Notes: generated by a model not told the origin, from the letters alone. Shown: positions 8,203-16,743, numbered from the stretch's first letter. The stretch: DNA of 64,000 bases from Bryobacteraceae bacterium (GCA_019752335.1 JAIEMJ010000031.1:124001-188000); one strand, 5' to 3'. Numbers and translations: made by a program.

Positions 8203-10830
8203 ATGCCTCTTTCCGCCGGCGAAAAACTCGGCCCCTACGAAATCCTCTCCGCGATTGGCGCGGGTGGGATGGGAGAGGTCTATAAGGCGCGCGACACGCG
8301 GCTGGACCGCACAGTGGCGGTGAAGGTGTTGCCGGAGCACATTGCGCTGCGCGACGACGTGCGCGCGCGCTTTGAGCGGGAGGCGCGGGCGGTGGCGTCG
8401 CTGAATCATCCGAATATCTGCTCGCTGTTCGATATTGGACCGGGCTATATGGTGATGGAGCTGATTGAGGGCGAGACTTTAGCGTCGCGCATCGAGAAGG
8501 GCCCGTTGCCGCTCGATCAGGCTTTGAAGTTCGCGGCGCAGATCGCGGATGCTTTGGATCGGGCGCATCGGGCGGGGGTGACGCATCGCGACGTCAAGCC
8601 GCAGAATATCATGCTGACTCGGGATGGCGTGAAGGTGCTGGACTTCGGACTGGCGAAGTCGGTGACGTCGAAGCCGGGGCCGACGGATGAGACGCTTACC
8701 AAGGCGCTGACCGCCGAGGGCACCATCATGGGGACGCCGCAGTATATGGCGCCGGAGCAGTTCGCGGGGAAAGAGGCCGATGCGCGATCGGACATCTGGG
8801 CGTTTGGGGCAGTGCTGTATGAGATGGTGACCGGGCGGAATGCGTTCCAGGGGGCCAACTACCAGAGCCTCGTCGGCGCGATCCTGGCGATGGACCCGCC
8901 GCCGATGGCGGTGAAGCCGTTCACGCCAAGTTGGCTCGAACGGCTGGTGCGGCGTTGCCTGGCGAAGGACCCCGAGGAACGTTGGCAGTCCATGCGCGAC
9001 ATTGTGCTTGAACTGCGATCGCCGCCGGAGGAGAAGGTGGCAACCGCCAAGGCCAGCCGATGGCCGTGGGCCATCGCGACGACCACAGCCGTGCTGAGCC
9101 TTCTGATCGTGGCCTGGGCGCTGTCGCGATCCGCGAGAGACACCGCGTCGGACCAAGCATACCGGTTCCAACTCACTCCGCCCGAAGGCGGCCAATTCGA
9201 TCACAGCACCGGCTTTGCTCTCTCGCCCGATGGCCGGACCCTCGCCCTGGTCGCCACGGCGACCGGCAAGAGCGGACTCTGGGTCCGTCCCTTGGACGGC
9301 ACCGCGGCGCGACTGCTACCCGGAACCGAACTCGCCCAATTCCCCCTCTGGTCACCCGACGGCCGTTCCCTGGCATACGGCGCTTCCGGCAGACTTTGGC
9401 GAGTGGACGTCGCCGGCGGCTCTCCGATTACCATCTGCGACGTCCCCACCTTTGCGGGCGGCGACTGGTCTCCGGAGGGCTTCATTGTATTCTCCGTGTC
9501 CACCAGGGGACTCCTCCGCGTTGCCGCTTCCGGAGGCACGCCGAAGTTGCTCGCTGCTCCCGATACGCGCCGGGGTGAGACGAGCTACTACCGGCCGCAG
9601 ATGCTGACCGGCGGACGAATTCTGTTCCGGATCGCTGGCACGCCGGAAGTAGCGGGCATCTACGTGATGTCACTGGCCAACCCCAAGGAGCGAATCCGTA
9701 TGAAGTCCTCTTTCAGCAATGGGCTGTACGCGGCAGGCTACCTGCTATCGCTATCCGGCTCTACTCTGATCGCCGAACGTTTCGACCCGGAGCGTCTCAA
9801 GCTCTCGGGCGAGCCTCGGCCCGTCGCCAGCCCGGTGGGCTCTGGCACGCTCAGAGGCATGGCCGTGGCGGCTTCAACGAGTGGCCTGCTGGTGTACGGG
9901 CAGGTGACCGGCGAACAGTTGACTTGGCTCGACCACGCCGGCCACGTTTCGCCGCTGGCCACTCATCCAGAACGGGGCACTTTGGGTGAGCCTGGCGACT
10001 ACCTCTCGTTCCGCGTGTCGCCTGACGGCCGGCGAGCCACGGTGGGCCGCACTTCCGGCACCGGGCGTGACCTCTGGATGGTGGAGACGGAGCGGGATAC
10101 CTGGAGCCGGTTCACTTTCCTGCCGGGAAGCGCCTTGAATCCGGTCTGGTCGCCCGACGGCCGGCAAGTCATGTTCCGCGGGGGTGCTCCACTCCTTCTA
10201 CACCGCAAGGAGACGAGCGGAGCCGGAACCGAGCAGCGCGTGACAGAGTCGGCCAACGTGCAATACCCAACCGACTGGTCGCGCAACGGGAGGCTGGTGC
10301 TTTACTACGAACTCGCCCCGGATACGCAGCGCGACTTATGGGTGTTGCCCGTGACGTCGGAGGGAAAGCCCGCGGCCAGCCCGCGTCCGTATCTGCGCAC
10401 CCGCTCCAACGAATACCACGGGCGGTTTTCTCCTGAACCGAACCCGCGCTGGGTAGCGTACACCTCGGACGAATCGGGCCGCGACGAGGTCTACCTGCAG
10501 AGCTTCCCGGAGCCTAGGACCAAGTTTCAGATCTCGACCGGCGGCGGCACATATCCCGAGTGGAGCCCCGACGGACGGGAGTTGTACTACCTTTCGGCGG
10601 ATGGCAAGTTGATGGCGGTGGACGTGAAGCTCGGCGCGGATTCAATGGCCTCGTCCACGCCTCGCGGGTTGTTCGCGCTCCGGACCGGGACAACCATAAA
10701 TACCTATCCCTACTCCGTAGCGCCGGACGGCAAGCGCTTCCTGGTGCTGACGCCGGCGGGCGGCTCGCAGCCGTTGGAGGTGATCGTCAACTGGCCTGCG
10801 TTGTTGAAGGCAGGTGCAACGCAGCCATGA
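8203..10830 (+). CDS. Membrane Ser/Thr protein kinase with PD40 beta-propeller sensor
   Basis: 875 aa. The cytoplasmic kinase domain spans residues 11-270: glycine loop GAGGMGEV at 19-26, ATP-binding Lys41, HRDVKPQN from 128, DFG 147-149, APE 183-185. One membrane helix spans about 288-308 (IATTTAVLSLLIVAWAL). The rest is a TolB/PD40-type propeller with repeated SPDGR motifs, predicted outside the membrane. All catalytic residues are present. It overlaps the next gene by ATGA. The first 551 bases are copied almost exactly at 11302-11850. Confidence 0.92.
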   Translation: MPLSAGEKLGPYEILSAIGAGGMGEVYKARDTRLDRTVAVKVLPEHIALRDDVRARFEREARAVASLNHPNICSLFDIGPGYMVMELIEGETLASRIEKGPLPLDQALKFAAQIADALDRAHRAGVTHRDVKPQNIMLTRDGVKVLDFGLAKSVTSKPGPTDETLTKALTAEGTIMGTPQYMAPEQFAGKEADARSDIWAFGAVLYEMVTGRNAFQGANYQSLVGAILAMDPPPMAVKPFTPSWLERLVRRCLAKDPEERWQSMRDIVLELRSPPEEKVATAKASRWPWAIATTTAVLSLLIVAWALSRSARDTASDQAYRFQLTPPEGGQFDHSTGFALSPDGRTLALVATATGKSGLWVRPLDGTAARLLPGTELAQFPLWSPDGRSLAYGASGRLWRVDVAGGSPITICDVPTFAGGDWSPEGFIVFSVSTRGLLRVAASGGTPKLLAAPDTRRGETSYYRPQMLTGGRILFRIAGTPEVAGIYVMSLANPKERIRMKSSFSNGLYAAGYLLSLSGSTLIAERFDPERLKLSGEPRPVASPVGSGTLRGMAVAASTSGLLVYGQVTGEQLTWLDHAGHVSPLATHPERGTLGEPGDYLSFRVSPDGRRATVGRTSGTGRDLWMVETERDTWSRFTFLPGSALNPVWSPDGRQVMFRGGAPLLLHRKETSGAGTEQRVTESANVQYPTDWSRNGRLVLYYELAPDTQRDLWVLPVTSEGKPAASPRPYLRTRSNEYHGRFSPEPNPRWVAYTSDESGRDEVYLQSFPEPRTKFQISTGGGTYPEWSPDGRELYYLSADGKLMAVDVKLGADSMASSTPRGLFALRTGTTINTYPYSVAPDGKRFLVLTPAGGSQPLEVIVNWPALLKAGATQP

Positions 10831-11089
10831 GCCTGCTGCCCCTGGTGCGAGAAGCGGCGGAGAAGAAGATCCTCTTTCTGCCCCATGCTGTTCGCCAGAT
10901 GTCGCGCCCAGATCGAGTGATTGGGGTGGCCGAGGTGCGAAATTGCGTGACCACCGGCGACTTGATCGAGGATTACCCCGAAGACGTCCGTGGGCATAGT
11001 TGTCTTATTCTGGGCAATGGTGAGGACCCGCTTACGAGCCCGATCCGTCACAATGGGAAGCCGATTTCAAGACCAGGAGATCCAAATGA
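10827..11089 (+). pseudogene. Broken DUF4258 toxin-like gene
   Basis: The gene starts with ATGA overlapping the kinase stop. Residues 1-66 read as a normal DUF4258 protein (FLPHAVRQMSRPDRVIG, then DLIEDYPEDVRGHSCLILG). After about 11024 the frame becomes nonsense, while the expected C-terminus AYEPDPSQWEADFKTRRSK is found in another frame at 11030-11089 and ends in the TGA that overlaps the next start. Roughly 20 codons of the domain centre are missing, with a frame change, so the product is probably inactive. DUF4258 proteins are usually the RNase-like toxin of a pair with a YgiT-type zinc-finger antitoxin, which follows. Confidence 0.75.
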
Positions 11090-11298
11090 AGTGCGTACAC
11101 TGTCAAGACATGATGCGGCGCTCGACGGCGCCGTTTCACGTCGACCGGAAGGGTTATCATCTGTCGCTCGATGAGGTGCCGGCTTGGGTTTGCTCGGAGT
11201 GCGGAGAGCCGCATTTCGAGGAACGCGAGGTGGAATCGATCCAAACGGTGCTCCGCCAGTTGGACGAACAGATGAGGCAAATGGCGCCGGCCGCGTAA
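11086..11298 (+). CDS. YgiT-type zinc-finger protein (antitoxin-like)
   Basis: 70 aa, intact. It opens MKCVHC with a second pair CSEC at 36-39, giving the CxxC...CxxC zinc knuckle of YgiT/MqsA N-terminal domains. A C-terminal helix of about 20 residues follows; no helix-turn-helix is present. The start ATGA overlaps the relic stop of the DUF4258 gene, as in intact toxin-antitoxin pairs. With the toxin broken it may be free to decay or may retain a regulatory role. It ends 3 bases before the duplicated kinase copy. Confidence 0.85.
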   Translation: MKCVHCQDMMRRSTAPFHVDRKGYHLSLDEVPAWVCSECGEPHFEEREVESIQTVLRQLDEQMRQMAPAA

Positions 11299-11301
11299 TC
11301 C

Positions 11302-12221
11302 ATGCCACTCAGCCCCGGCGAAAAACTCGGCCCCTACGAAGTCCTCTCCGCGATTGGCGCGGGTGGGATGGGGGAGGTCTATAAGGCGCGTGACACGCGG
11401 CTGGACCGCACGGTCGCGGTGAAGGTGTTGCCGGATCACATTGCCGCTCGTGAGGACGTGCGGGCGCGTTTTGAGCGCGAAGCGGGCGGTGGCGTCGCTG
11501 AACCATCCGAACATTTGCACGCTCCATGACATCGGCGAAGGCTACATGGTGATGGAGCTGATTGAAGGCGAGACGCTGGCATCGCGTATCGAGAAGGGGG
11601 CTTTGCCGCTCGATCAGGCCTTGAAGTTTGCGGCGCAGATCGCGGATGCTTTGGATCGGGCGCATCGGGCGGGGGTGACGCATCGCGACGTCAAGCCGCA
11701 GAACATCATGGTGACGCGGGATGGCGTGAAGGTGCTGGACTTCGGACTGGCGAAGTCGGTGACGTCGAAGCCGGGGCCGACGGATGAGACGCTGACGAAG
11801 GCGCTGACGGCGGAAGGCACGATCATGGGGACGCCGCAGTATATGGCGCCAGCGGCTGGCCTACCAGGCGGGGTGGCCGGGGGCCGGCCTCTACGTGATG
11901 CCTTATCCTCCCATCGGCGCGAAGTGGCAGATCTCGGCGGATGGCGTCGAACCCGTCTGGAGGCGCGATGGCAAGGAGCTCTACTTCATCCGCGGCGCCG
12001 ATGAGATCATGGCGGCCCGGATCAGCGTCGTGGGCCGCACCGTCGTCGCGGATACCCCGCGCGGCCTCTTCCGCGTGGCCCTGCCGCCGCCGACCGTTCC
12101 CGGCCATCGCTTCGATGTGGCCCCCGACGGCAGGATCCTAGTGATGGAGCGCGTGCCCGACCCGCCGGGCGTGCCGTTCACGGTGCTGCTGAATTGGCGT
12201 AGCCTGGCCAGCAAGCCGTAG
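11302..12221 (+). pseudogene. Deleted and frameshifted copy of the PD40 kinase
   Basis: The first part matches the kinase gene at 8203 almost base for base. A 2-base deletion in the REARAVAS region (about 11483) shifts the frame. The kinase then continues through HRDVKPQN, DFG and GTPQYMAP to about 11850. There it jumps to the last part of a PD40 propeller (LYVMPYPPIGAKWQIS to NWRSLASKP), losing about 1.7 kb. The propeller tail is clearly different from that of the upstream copy, unlike the kinase part. No single frame gives a working kinase. Confidence 0.9.
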
Positions 12222-12245
12222 CGGATCCGGCGAGCCGCTGTCGCC

Positions 12246-12365
12246 TTAGAGGCAGGATCCGCCGTTTGGCAGGCGGAGGCGCAGGAAGTGGGTCCGTTGG
12301 TTCATCGGCAGGGCTAGCTGCCGCCGGATCATCTGTCTCAGGTCCTGTTCGCTCGCTTGACGCAT
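12246..12365 (-). CDS. Small partner-like peptide of a decayed nucleotidyltransferase locus
   Basis: 39 aa from ATG at 12365, or 44 aa from a TTG at 12380: ASEQDLRQMIRRQLALPM followed by NQRTHFLRLRLPNGGSCL. It looks like a short helical protein ending in a conserved Gly-Gly-Ser tail. I recall such peptides beside nucleotidyltransferase genes, but cannot confirm it here. It sits just after the relic end of the nucleotidyltransferase frame. It may be an intact small gene or a leftover. Confidence 0.35.
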   Translation of the reverse strand: MRQASEQDLRQMIRRQLALPMNQRTHFLRLRLPNGGSCL

Positions 12366-12381
12366 GGCTGCGAGCGCCAAC

Positions 12382-12760
12382 TCACGTTGGGCCGGCGGGC
12401 GGGTTTTCTTGTTCTTCGAGAGTGGCTTGGAGGACATGGAGCACCGCGACATCCTGAGGGCGATTGGCTTCTTTTTTCTTACTCCGGATAATATCACCCA
12501 GCGCCGCGACCATCACCGCACGGCCCTTGATGTCGACCGGAACGGCCCGGCTGCGGAGGCTGTTGAAGGACTTTTTGGGGAGTCCTCGCGGAGGATGTGG
12601 TAAACGGTGGAGAAGGCCGGGAAGGGTTGGGAAATCTGGCCGCCCAGGAGTTGTGCGACTTTGCGAAGTTTCGCCTCGTTTTCCGTCACGGAGCGGTAAA
12701 AGAAGTCGAAGTCCACGGTGGTGACCGGAGCTCCGTGGAGCGCCGCCCATGGTTTGACTT
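12382..12760 (-). pseudogene. Frameshifted nucleotidyltransferase-like gene
   Basis: Two frames together give one protein relic. LHGAPVTTVDFDFFYR and the following helix, a nucleotidyltransferase fold with its DxD-like acidic pair, lie in one frame. SFNSLRSRAVPVDI and VAALGDIIRSKKKEANRP with DVAVLHVLQATLEE lie in another. The switch occurs at the run CCCCAAAAA near 12580. The N-terminus with the usual glycine-serine motif is missing and the middle is shorter than in the family. It resembles AbiEii-like and similar nucleotidyltransferases. Confidence 0.6.
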
Positions 12761-12856
12761 TCTCTTGAACCGGCGCACTTGTCAATTTCCACTGGGGGCG
12801 ATGAATACGGGCGGACCAGGGGGTCCGTGTTACAAGTTCTTGGGTAGAATCAGAGC

Positions 12857-13432
12857 ATGGGTGCAAATCCAGTTTCGGCAATCACGGTAGAGCAATATCT
12901 CGCGATAGACGAGGCCGCCGAGCGTAAGAGTGAGTATCATGATGGGGAGTTGTTCACCGTGGTAGATGCTACCCCGGCACATGGCATCTTGGCCTTCAAT
13001 CTAGGCGGTATTCTCCATGGCCGGGTGAAGAACGGGTGCCGAGGAATTATTGCGCCGCGCGTCCGCGTCAGCCCGACCCGGTTTGTCTACCCGGATGCCG
13101 TGATCGTCTGCGGCGAGCCCCAGATCTTGAGCGACTCGCTCACTAATCCGCGCACGATCATCGAGATTCTGTCGCCCTCCACCGAGAATTACGACGCCGG
13201 GACAAAGTTCAGGCTCTTTCAGCAACTGGCCTCGTTCGATGAGTATGTGCTGATCGCCCAGGATCAGCCCCGCGTTGACCTGTTCCGTAGGGAGTCGCCG
13301 AACCATTGGTCGCTGGAGATTCTTCAGGGGCTGGACCAGCCGGTGCTTCTGGGAGTCGCGGAAAGTGCCTTTTCGCTCGCGGAGTTGTATGCGGGCATTA
13401 CGCTGCCTTCGGTGGATGAGGCGGGGTCCTAG
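12857..13432 (+). CDS. Uma2 family PD-(D/E)XK endonuclease
   Basis: 191 aa, intact. Uma2 landmarks in order: ITVEQYLAIDEAAERKSEYHDGEL, HGILAFNLGGIL, RVRVSPTRFVYPDAVIVCGEP and IIEILSPSTENYDAGTKF. The PD...EILSPS residues form the predicted restriction-like active site. The family is expanded in Acidobacteria and Cyanobacteria with no settled function. Closest in this window is the copy at 54695, which shares the SEYHDG and VEVLSPST-type motifs. It stands alone among decayed genes and is the only intact Uma2 in that stretch. Confidence 0.9.
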   Translation: MGANPVSAITVEQYLAIDEAAERKSEYHDGELFTVVDATPAHGILAFNLGGILHGRVKNGCRGIIAPRVRVSPTRFVYPDAVIVCGEPQILSDSLTNPRTIIEILSPSTENYDAGTKFRLFQQLASFDEYVLIAQDQPRVDLFRRESPNHWSLEILQGLDQPVLLGVAESAFSLAELYAGITLPSVDEAGS

Positions 13433-13443
13433 ATTTACGCACA

Positions 13444-13641
13444 GTGACGTTCAGCATGCCAGAGCCCTTAACCTCCCATGACCGCTCCCGTTTCGCCAGC
13501 GAAGCGCTCGCCGCGCGACTCGCCGAACGTGACATCCAACTGATCCGGGCGTGCGATGTCGCCAACGAGGACCTCGACGTAGCCGAAATTGAGCGGGATC
13601 TTGATGGCATCGCCGACCCCATAGTGGAACCATGGAAGTAA
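13444..13641 (+). CDS. Orphan antitoxin-like protein
   Basis: 65 aa, or 61 from the ATG at 13456. The sequence SHDRSRFASEALAARLAERD followed by VAEIERDLDGIADPIVEPW has the layout of small toxin-antitoxin antitoxins with a ribbon-helix-like front and a C-terminal (D)PIxEPW tail that normally precedes a MazF-type toxin. No toxin follows: right after its stop the sequence is the ECF sigma remnant on the other strand. The assignment is by pattern only. Confidence 0.45.
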   Translation: MTFSMPEPLTSHDRSRFASEALAARLAERDIQLIRACDVANEDLDVAEIERDLDGIADPIVEPWK

Positions 13642-13664
13642 TCCCGGACCGGAGTGGAGATTTC

Positions 13665-13937
13665 GTTGCCTTCATTGGTTCCCAGCGCTTCGGCGATCTC
13701 GCCATGGGCCAGACCTTCCAGCAACAGCATCACTTGCCGTTGGCCGGTGGGTAGGCGCCGTATGGCTTCCAGGAACTGCACGCGCAGTTCGCCGGAAGAG
13801 GCCGCGGCTTCGGGGCTGGGGCGGAAGTCGGGCACCTCAAGCGCTTCTTGACCCATGGCCGTGGCGGCGCGGTATCGGCGCTCCAAATGGCTCAGGGCGC
13901 GGTTTTCGGGCCTGCAGTTTAGTGAAACCAGCCAAAC
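13665..13937 (-). pseudogene. Remnant of an ECF sigma factor
   Basis: Minus-strand frame with the end of region 2 (WLVS, then NRALSHLERRYRAA), the linker, and region 4 (AIRRLPTGQRQVMLLLEGLA then HGEIAEALGTNEGN). The N-terminal part of region 2 and the last helix of region 4 are missing. One end abuts the esterase gene and the other the orphan antitoxin gene. Both ends being cut points to deletion around it. Confidence 0.65.
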
Positions 13938-13938
13938 A

Positions 13939-15207
13939 TCATTTCCTGGCCTTGGGCTGGTTTGGACGCGTCGCGGTCGTCTTGTCGACGAACAACAGCG
14001 CGTCGTACCGTTGCGAGATCACCTGCGGGTAGGTAATGGTTTCGGGGGCGTTTTCGAGAAAGACTTGCATGGCGTTGCGAGTGGCGTGCTCGGCGGAGAG
14101 CCATTCGCGGACGGGGCCGCTGGGTGGGGCGGAGCGCAGGTCCAGGGCGAAGAGCGGAATTCCGGCTGCCGCCAGGGTGGCGTCGAGGCTCGCCGTGGGC
14201 GCCGGCCCTAATGCGAATTCCCGCAGACGCCAAGTGGGATCGGCAGCCTGGAAGGACCCCTGGTTGAAGACGAAACCGAACGTGACCATCTCGCGGCCAT
14301 ACATTTTTCGCAGTCTCACACCCATCACCTCGGCGCCCAGCGGATCACGGGCGGTCATCACATGGAAGTTGTGCGCCCAGAGCACGACTTTGGCCCCCGG
14401 CGACTGATCGAGAATCCACTTGACGTTCGTGGCCATGCTGGAGTCGCGTGCCTGCATCCGTGCCAGGGGTGACGCTCCGATCAGGAACTGCTCCAGACCC
14501 TGGACGACGACCCGCGCATTCTGGATCGCCCAGGCGGAGCGCGGCCGCAGCGACTCCAAGTGAGCAAGCACTTTCTCCCACTCGCCCGTCACGCTCTTTC
14601 GAGCGGCCGGATCCTGGGCGACGGCGGCTTGCAAGATCTCTTTGGCGCGCGACAGGGCAGGGAGGAAGTCCGGATCGGCCTCCGCCAGAAAGCGCTGAAC
14701 GTTTTCCATGGCGACCGTGGGATCCTGCATGTCGAAGCCAACGAATTCCACGCGCCCTCGGCCCGCTTGGTTGTAGGCGCGTATCCACCGGATCATTTCG
14801 AGTACTTCTTCGGTATCCAGCAGCGGGTTGTTGAGACCCTTCAGCAGCTTCGCGGGATCACCTTCGCCGGTCAGCACGTAGTCGTTCAGCCGGTACGCCT
14901 GGGGCATCGCCGCCTCGATCGCCAAGATAGAGAAGCCCATCTGGGTGACCAGGAACTCGAGCAGGCGGTGCTTCAGTTGAAAGAACTCCCGCGTGCCATG
15001 CGTAGCCTCGCCGAGCGCTACGATGCGCGCATCGCCCACCACCTTCTTGAGCGGCGCCAGGTCCGCGAAGCCATGGCCGGCGAGTGGAGTACGCAGGCGA
15101 ATCGCGGTGCTGCGAATCCAGGCCATTGCCTCTTCCGGCGGAGCCTGGGCAAGTGCCAGGAAGGGTCCGGCGGCTGACGCCAGAATGGTTCGTCGAGAGG
15201 CTTTCAT
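13939..15207 (-). CDS. Erythromycin esterase family protein, exported
   Basis: 422 aa with a twin-arginine-like leader (SRRTILASAAGPFLALAQA). The family signature GEATHGTREFF lies near residue 65; Glu and His of this motif are the catalytic pair in erythromycin and succinoglycan-biosynthesis esterases. The following segment LLEFLVTQMGFSILAIEAAM also fits, and the length is normal. The substrate is unknown; with an export signal, a macrolide-resistance role is only one possibility. Confidence 0.85.
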   Translation of the reverse strand: MKASRRTILASAAGPFLALAQAPPEEAMAWIRSTAIRLRTPLAGHGFADLAPLKKVVGDARIVALGEATHGTREFFQLKHRLLEFLVTQMGFSILAIEAAMPQAYRLNDYVLTGEGDPAKLLKGLNNPLLDTEEVLEMIRWIRAYNQAGRGRVEFVGFDMQDPTVAMENVQRFLAEADPDFLPALSRAKEILQAAVAQDPAARKSVTGEWEKVLAHLESLRPRSAWAIQNARVVVQGLEQFLIGASPLARMQARDSSMATNVKWILDQSPGAKVVLWAHNFHVMTARDPLGAEVMGVRLRKMYGREMVTFGFVFNQGSFQAADPTWRLREFALGPAPTASLDATLAAAGIPLFALDLRSAPPSGPVREWLSAEHATRNAMQVFLENAPETITYPQVISQRYDALLFVDKTTATRPNQPKARK

Positions 15208-15278
15208 CCTTTGGCTAGACGAGCTTGGCGCGAAAACGTATTGGGTGGATCAGTCACGTCGTGTTACAAAATGCAGAG

Positions 15279-15767
15279 ATGGACACAATCCCCATGATTC
15301 AACCAACGTTCCTCGTCGCGACCTGGGGGGACGGGATTTTCGCCATCACGGGCCACCAGCAGACCCAAGAACTGGCGCGCCTCTCCGTGCCATCGCTCGC
15401 GCCGGATGGCCACGGTGGCGCGCTCGCGATCATCGAGGGACACTCGCTGCGGCGGCGACTCGCCGGTGGCCAATGGGCCACGCTCGCAACGAGCGACTTC
15501 GATTTGTCGTGTTGCATGGCCGTGCGCGATGAGATCTACGTGGGGACCGATGATGCGCGCATGCTGCGGCTTGGCGGGGGCGGCGCGCTGGAACCGCTTG
15601 ACGGTTTTGACCGCGTGCCGGGGCGGGAGACTTGGTTTGCGGGCTCGGCGATCGTCGATGGGCAGCGTCGCGGGCCGCCCTGGCGGCTTCGCGGATTGCA
15701 GCGGCTGGAACCAGCATGGCGTCGATATCCTTGGTTGCGGACCGCGCCTCAAACACTAGGCACATGA
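15279..15767 (+). pseudogene. Truncated propeller (exo-sialidase/BNR-like) gene
   Basis: Residues 1-134 from ATG 15279 (an alternative ATG is at 15294) read as the first blades of a propeller family: FLVATWGDGIFAITG, LAPDGHGGALAIIEG, IYVGTDDARMLRLGG, ETWFAGSAIVDGQ. After about 15680 the frame runs through the antisense of a nucleotidyltransferase remnant, giving an unrelated Arg/Trp-rich tail before the stop. The rest of the propeller is absent, so about half or more of the protein has been lost. Confidence 0.65.
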
Positions 15768-15867
15768 CAGCGCCGCCGGCCAGTTAGGCCTCGCCGCGCA
15801 CCCCCCTCACCCGAAGTTCCTCGTTGAGCGCCGCCAATAACTCGCGAATTCGCTCGGACGTGATCAT
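15670..15867 (-). pseudogene. Nucleotidyltransferase remnant with premature stop
   Basis: The gene begins at the ATG at 15867, overlapping the stop of the upstream 119-aa gene as TAATG. It reads ITSERIRELLAALNEELRVR, then a TAA at 15784-15786, then in the same frame LAGGAVMCLVFEARSATKDI and DAMLVPAAAIREAARAA, before it is cut. The GG...D-D pattern identifies a minimal nucleotidyltransferase. A Tyr codon is expected at the TAA. Two independent lesions, a nonsense codon and a truncation, make it dead. Confidence 0.75.
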
Positions 15868-16226
15868 TAGACGCGATCGCCAATCGTGGCATCAATGAAG
15901 ATATTGCGGCGGCGGAAGGGTATGGGCGATTCCAGCAGCAGGTGAGCTCGTAGGCTCATCCACGGCACCGCGAAAACGGGCTGAGTGAGCGGCGCCACGT
16001 TTGCGGTCCACTGGGGTGGCCGACGACCCTGCCGATGAGCGGCCTGCTCGACCATCGCGGCGACGTAATTGGCCAGGTAAGCGTCGTCAATTGCCGGCGC
16101 GCGCAGCGAATCGATCTCGCTGGCCGACGCACTCGTCAACAAATCGTTGATCTCGGCGAGCAGAAAGGCGGGTTTTTCCTTCCCCAATTCACCCGCCAAC
16201 CGCTGAAACTCACAGGGCACGCTCAT
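15867..16226 (-). CDS. Partner of a nucleotidyltransferase (antitoxin-like), unknown function
   Basis: 119 aa, intact. Mostly helical, with RRPPQWTANVAPLTQPVFAV and a C-terminus LLLESPIPFRRRNIFIDATI. Proteins with this PxxFRRRNIF ending are commonly encoded just before a small nucleotidyltransferase, as here (stop and start overlap in TAATG). The pair resembles nucleotidyltransferase toxin-antitoxin modules, but the biochemical role is not established from sequence. Its partner is broken. Confidence 0.6.
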   Translation of the reverse strand: MSVPCEFQRLAGELGKEKPAFLLAEINDLLTSASASEIDSLRAPAIDDAYLANYVAAMVEQAAHRQGRRPPQWTANVAPLTQPVFAVPWMSLRAHLLLESPIPFRRRNIFIDATIGDRV

Positions 16227-16254
16227 GCTGACACTCTACCATCCTGCCCGAATC

Positions 16255-16743
16255 CTACAGGAAGAGTGGGGCGGCTGGAATTCTGACGGCTTGCGCATCC
16301 AACTCCAACGCCCCCACGGCCCACAAATCTCCCTGCCGGTACCGCGACAGCTTCCGCGCCGGGGGATCCGCGACATAAATGAATTCGACTCCCGCCTGCT
16401 CATAATCGGCCAGCTTAGTCATCAACTCCTCGAACCGGTCATCCGGCGAAACGATCTCCACCACGGCGTACGGCGCGAACTCCGGAATAAAATCCGCTGG
16501 CTCAGAAAGGAAAACCGCGAAATCAGCAACACGGAAACGATCCGGTCCCACCCGGACTCGAATCTCCGTCGCCCGGAACATCTCCCTCTGGTCGTCCCAC
16601 GGCTTGAAGGCATCCGACAAGCGGACCTACAAACGGCTGTGGGCGAAATTCGGCGCGGACCTCTCCAACAACTCACCAGCGACATAGTCCGGCTCGGGGC
16701 CGTCGAGGCTGGATCGAAGATACTCCGTGAGTGCCATGGCCAT
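16255..16743 (-). pseudogene. Uma2 endonuclease gene interrupted by an in-frame amber codon
   Basis: From ATG 16743 the frame gives MALTEYLRSSLDGPEPDYVAG and ERSAPNFAHSRL, then TAG at 16627-16629, then continues in the same frame VRLSDAFKPWDDQ through VADFAVFLSEP and AVVEIVSPDDRFEELMTKL to the natural end. Joined, the length and motif order are those of a complete Uma2 protein. The downstream half could initiate at TTG 16620 but lacks the first strands. A nonsense mutation is the simplest reading. Confidence 0.8.

Noticed and set aside
16627-16629. Amber recoding (suppressor or special amino acid) in the Uma2 gene
   Set aside because: No supporting tRNA or recoding element is seen, and several neighbouring genes are decayed, so a nonsense mutation is simpler.
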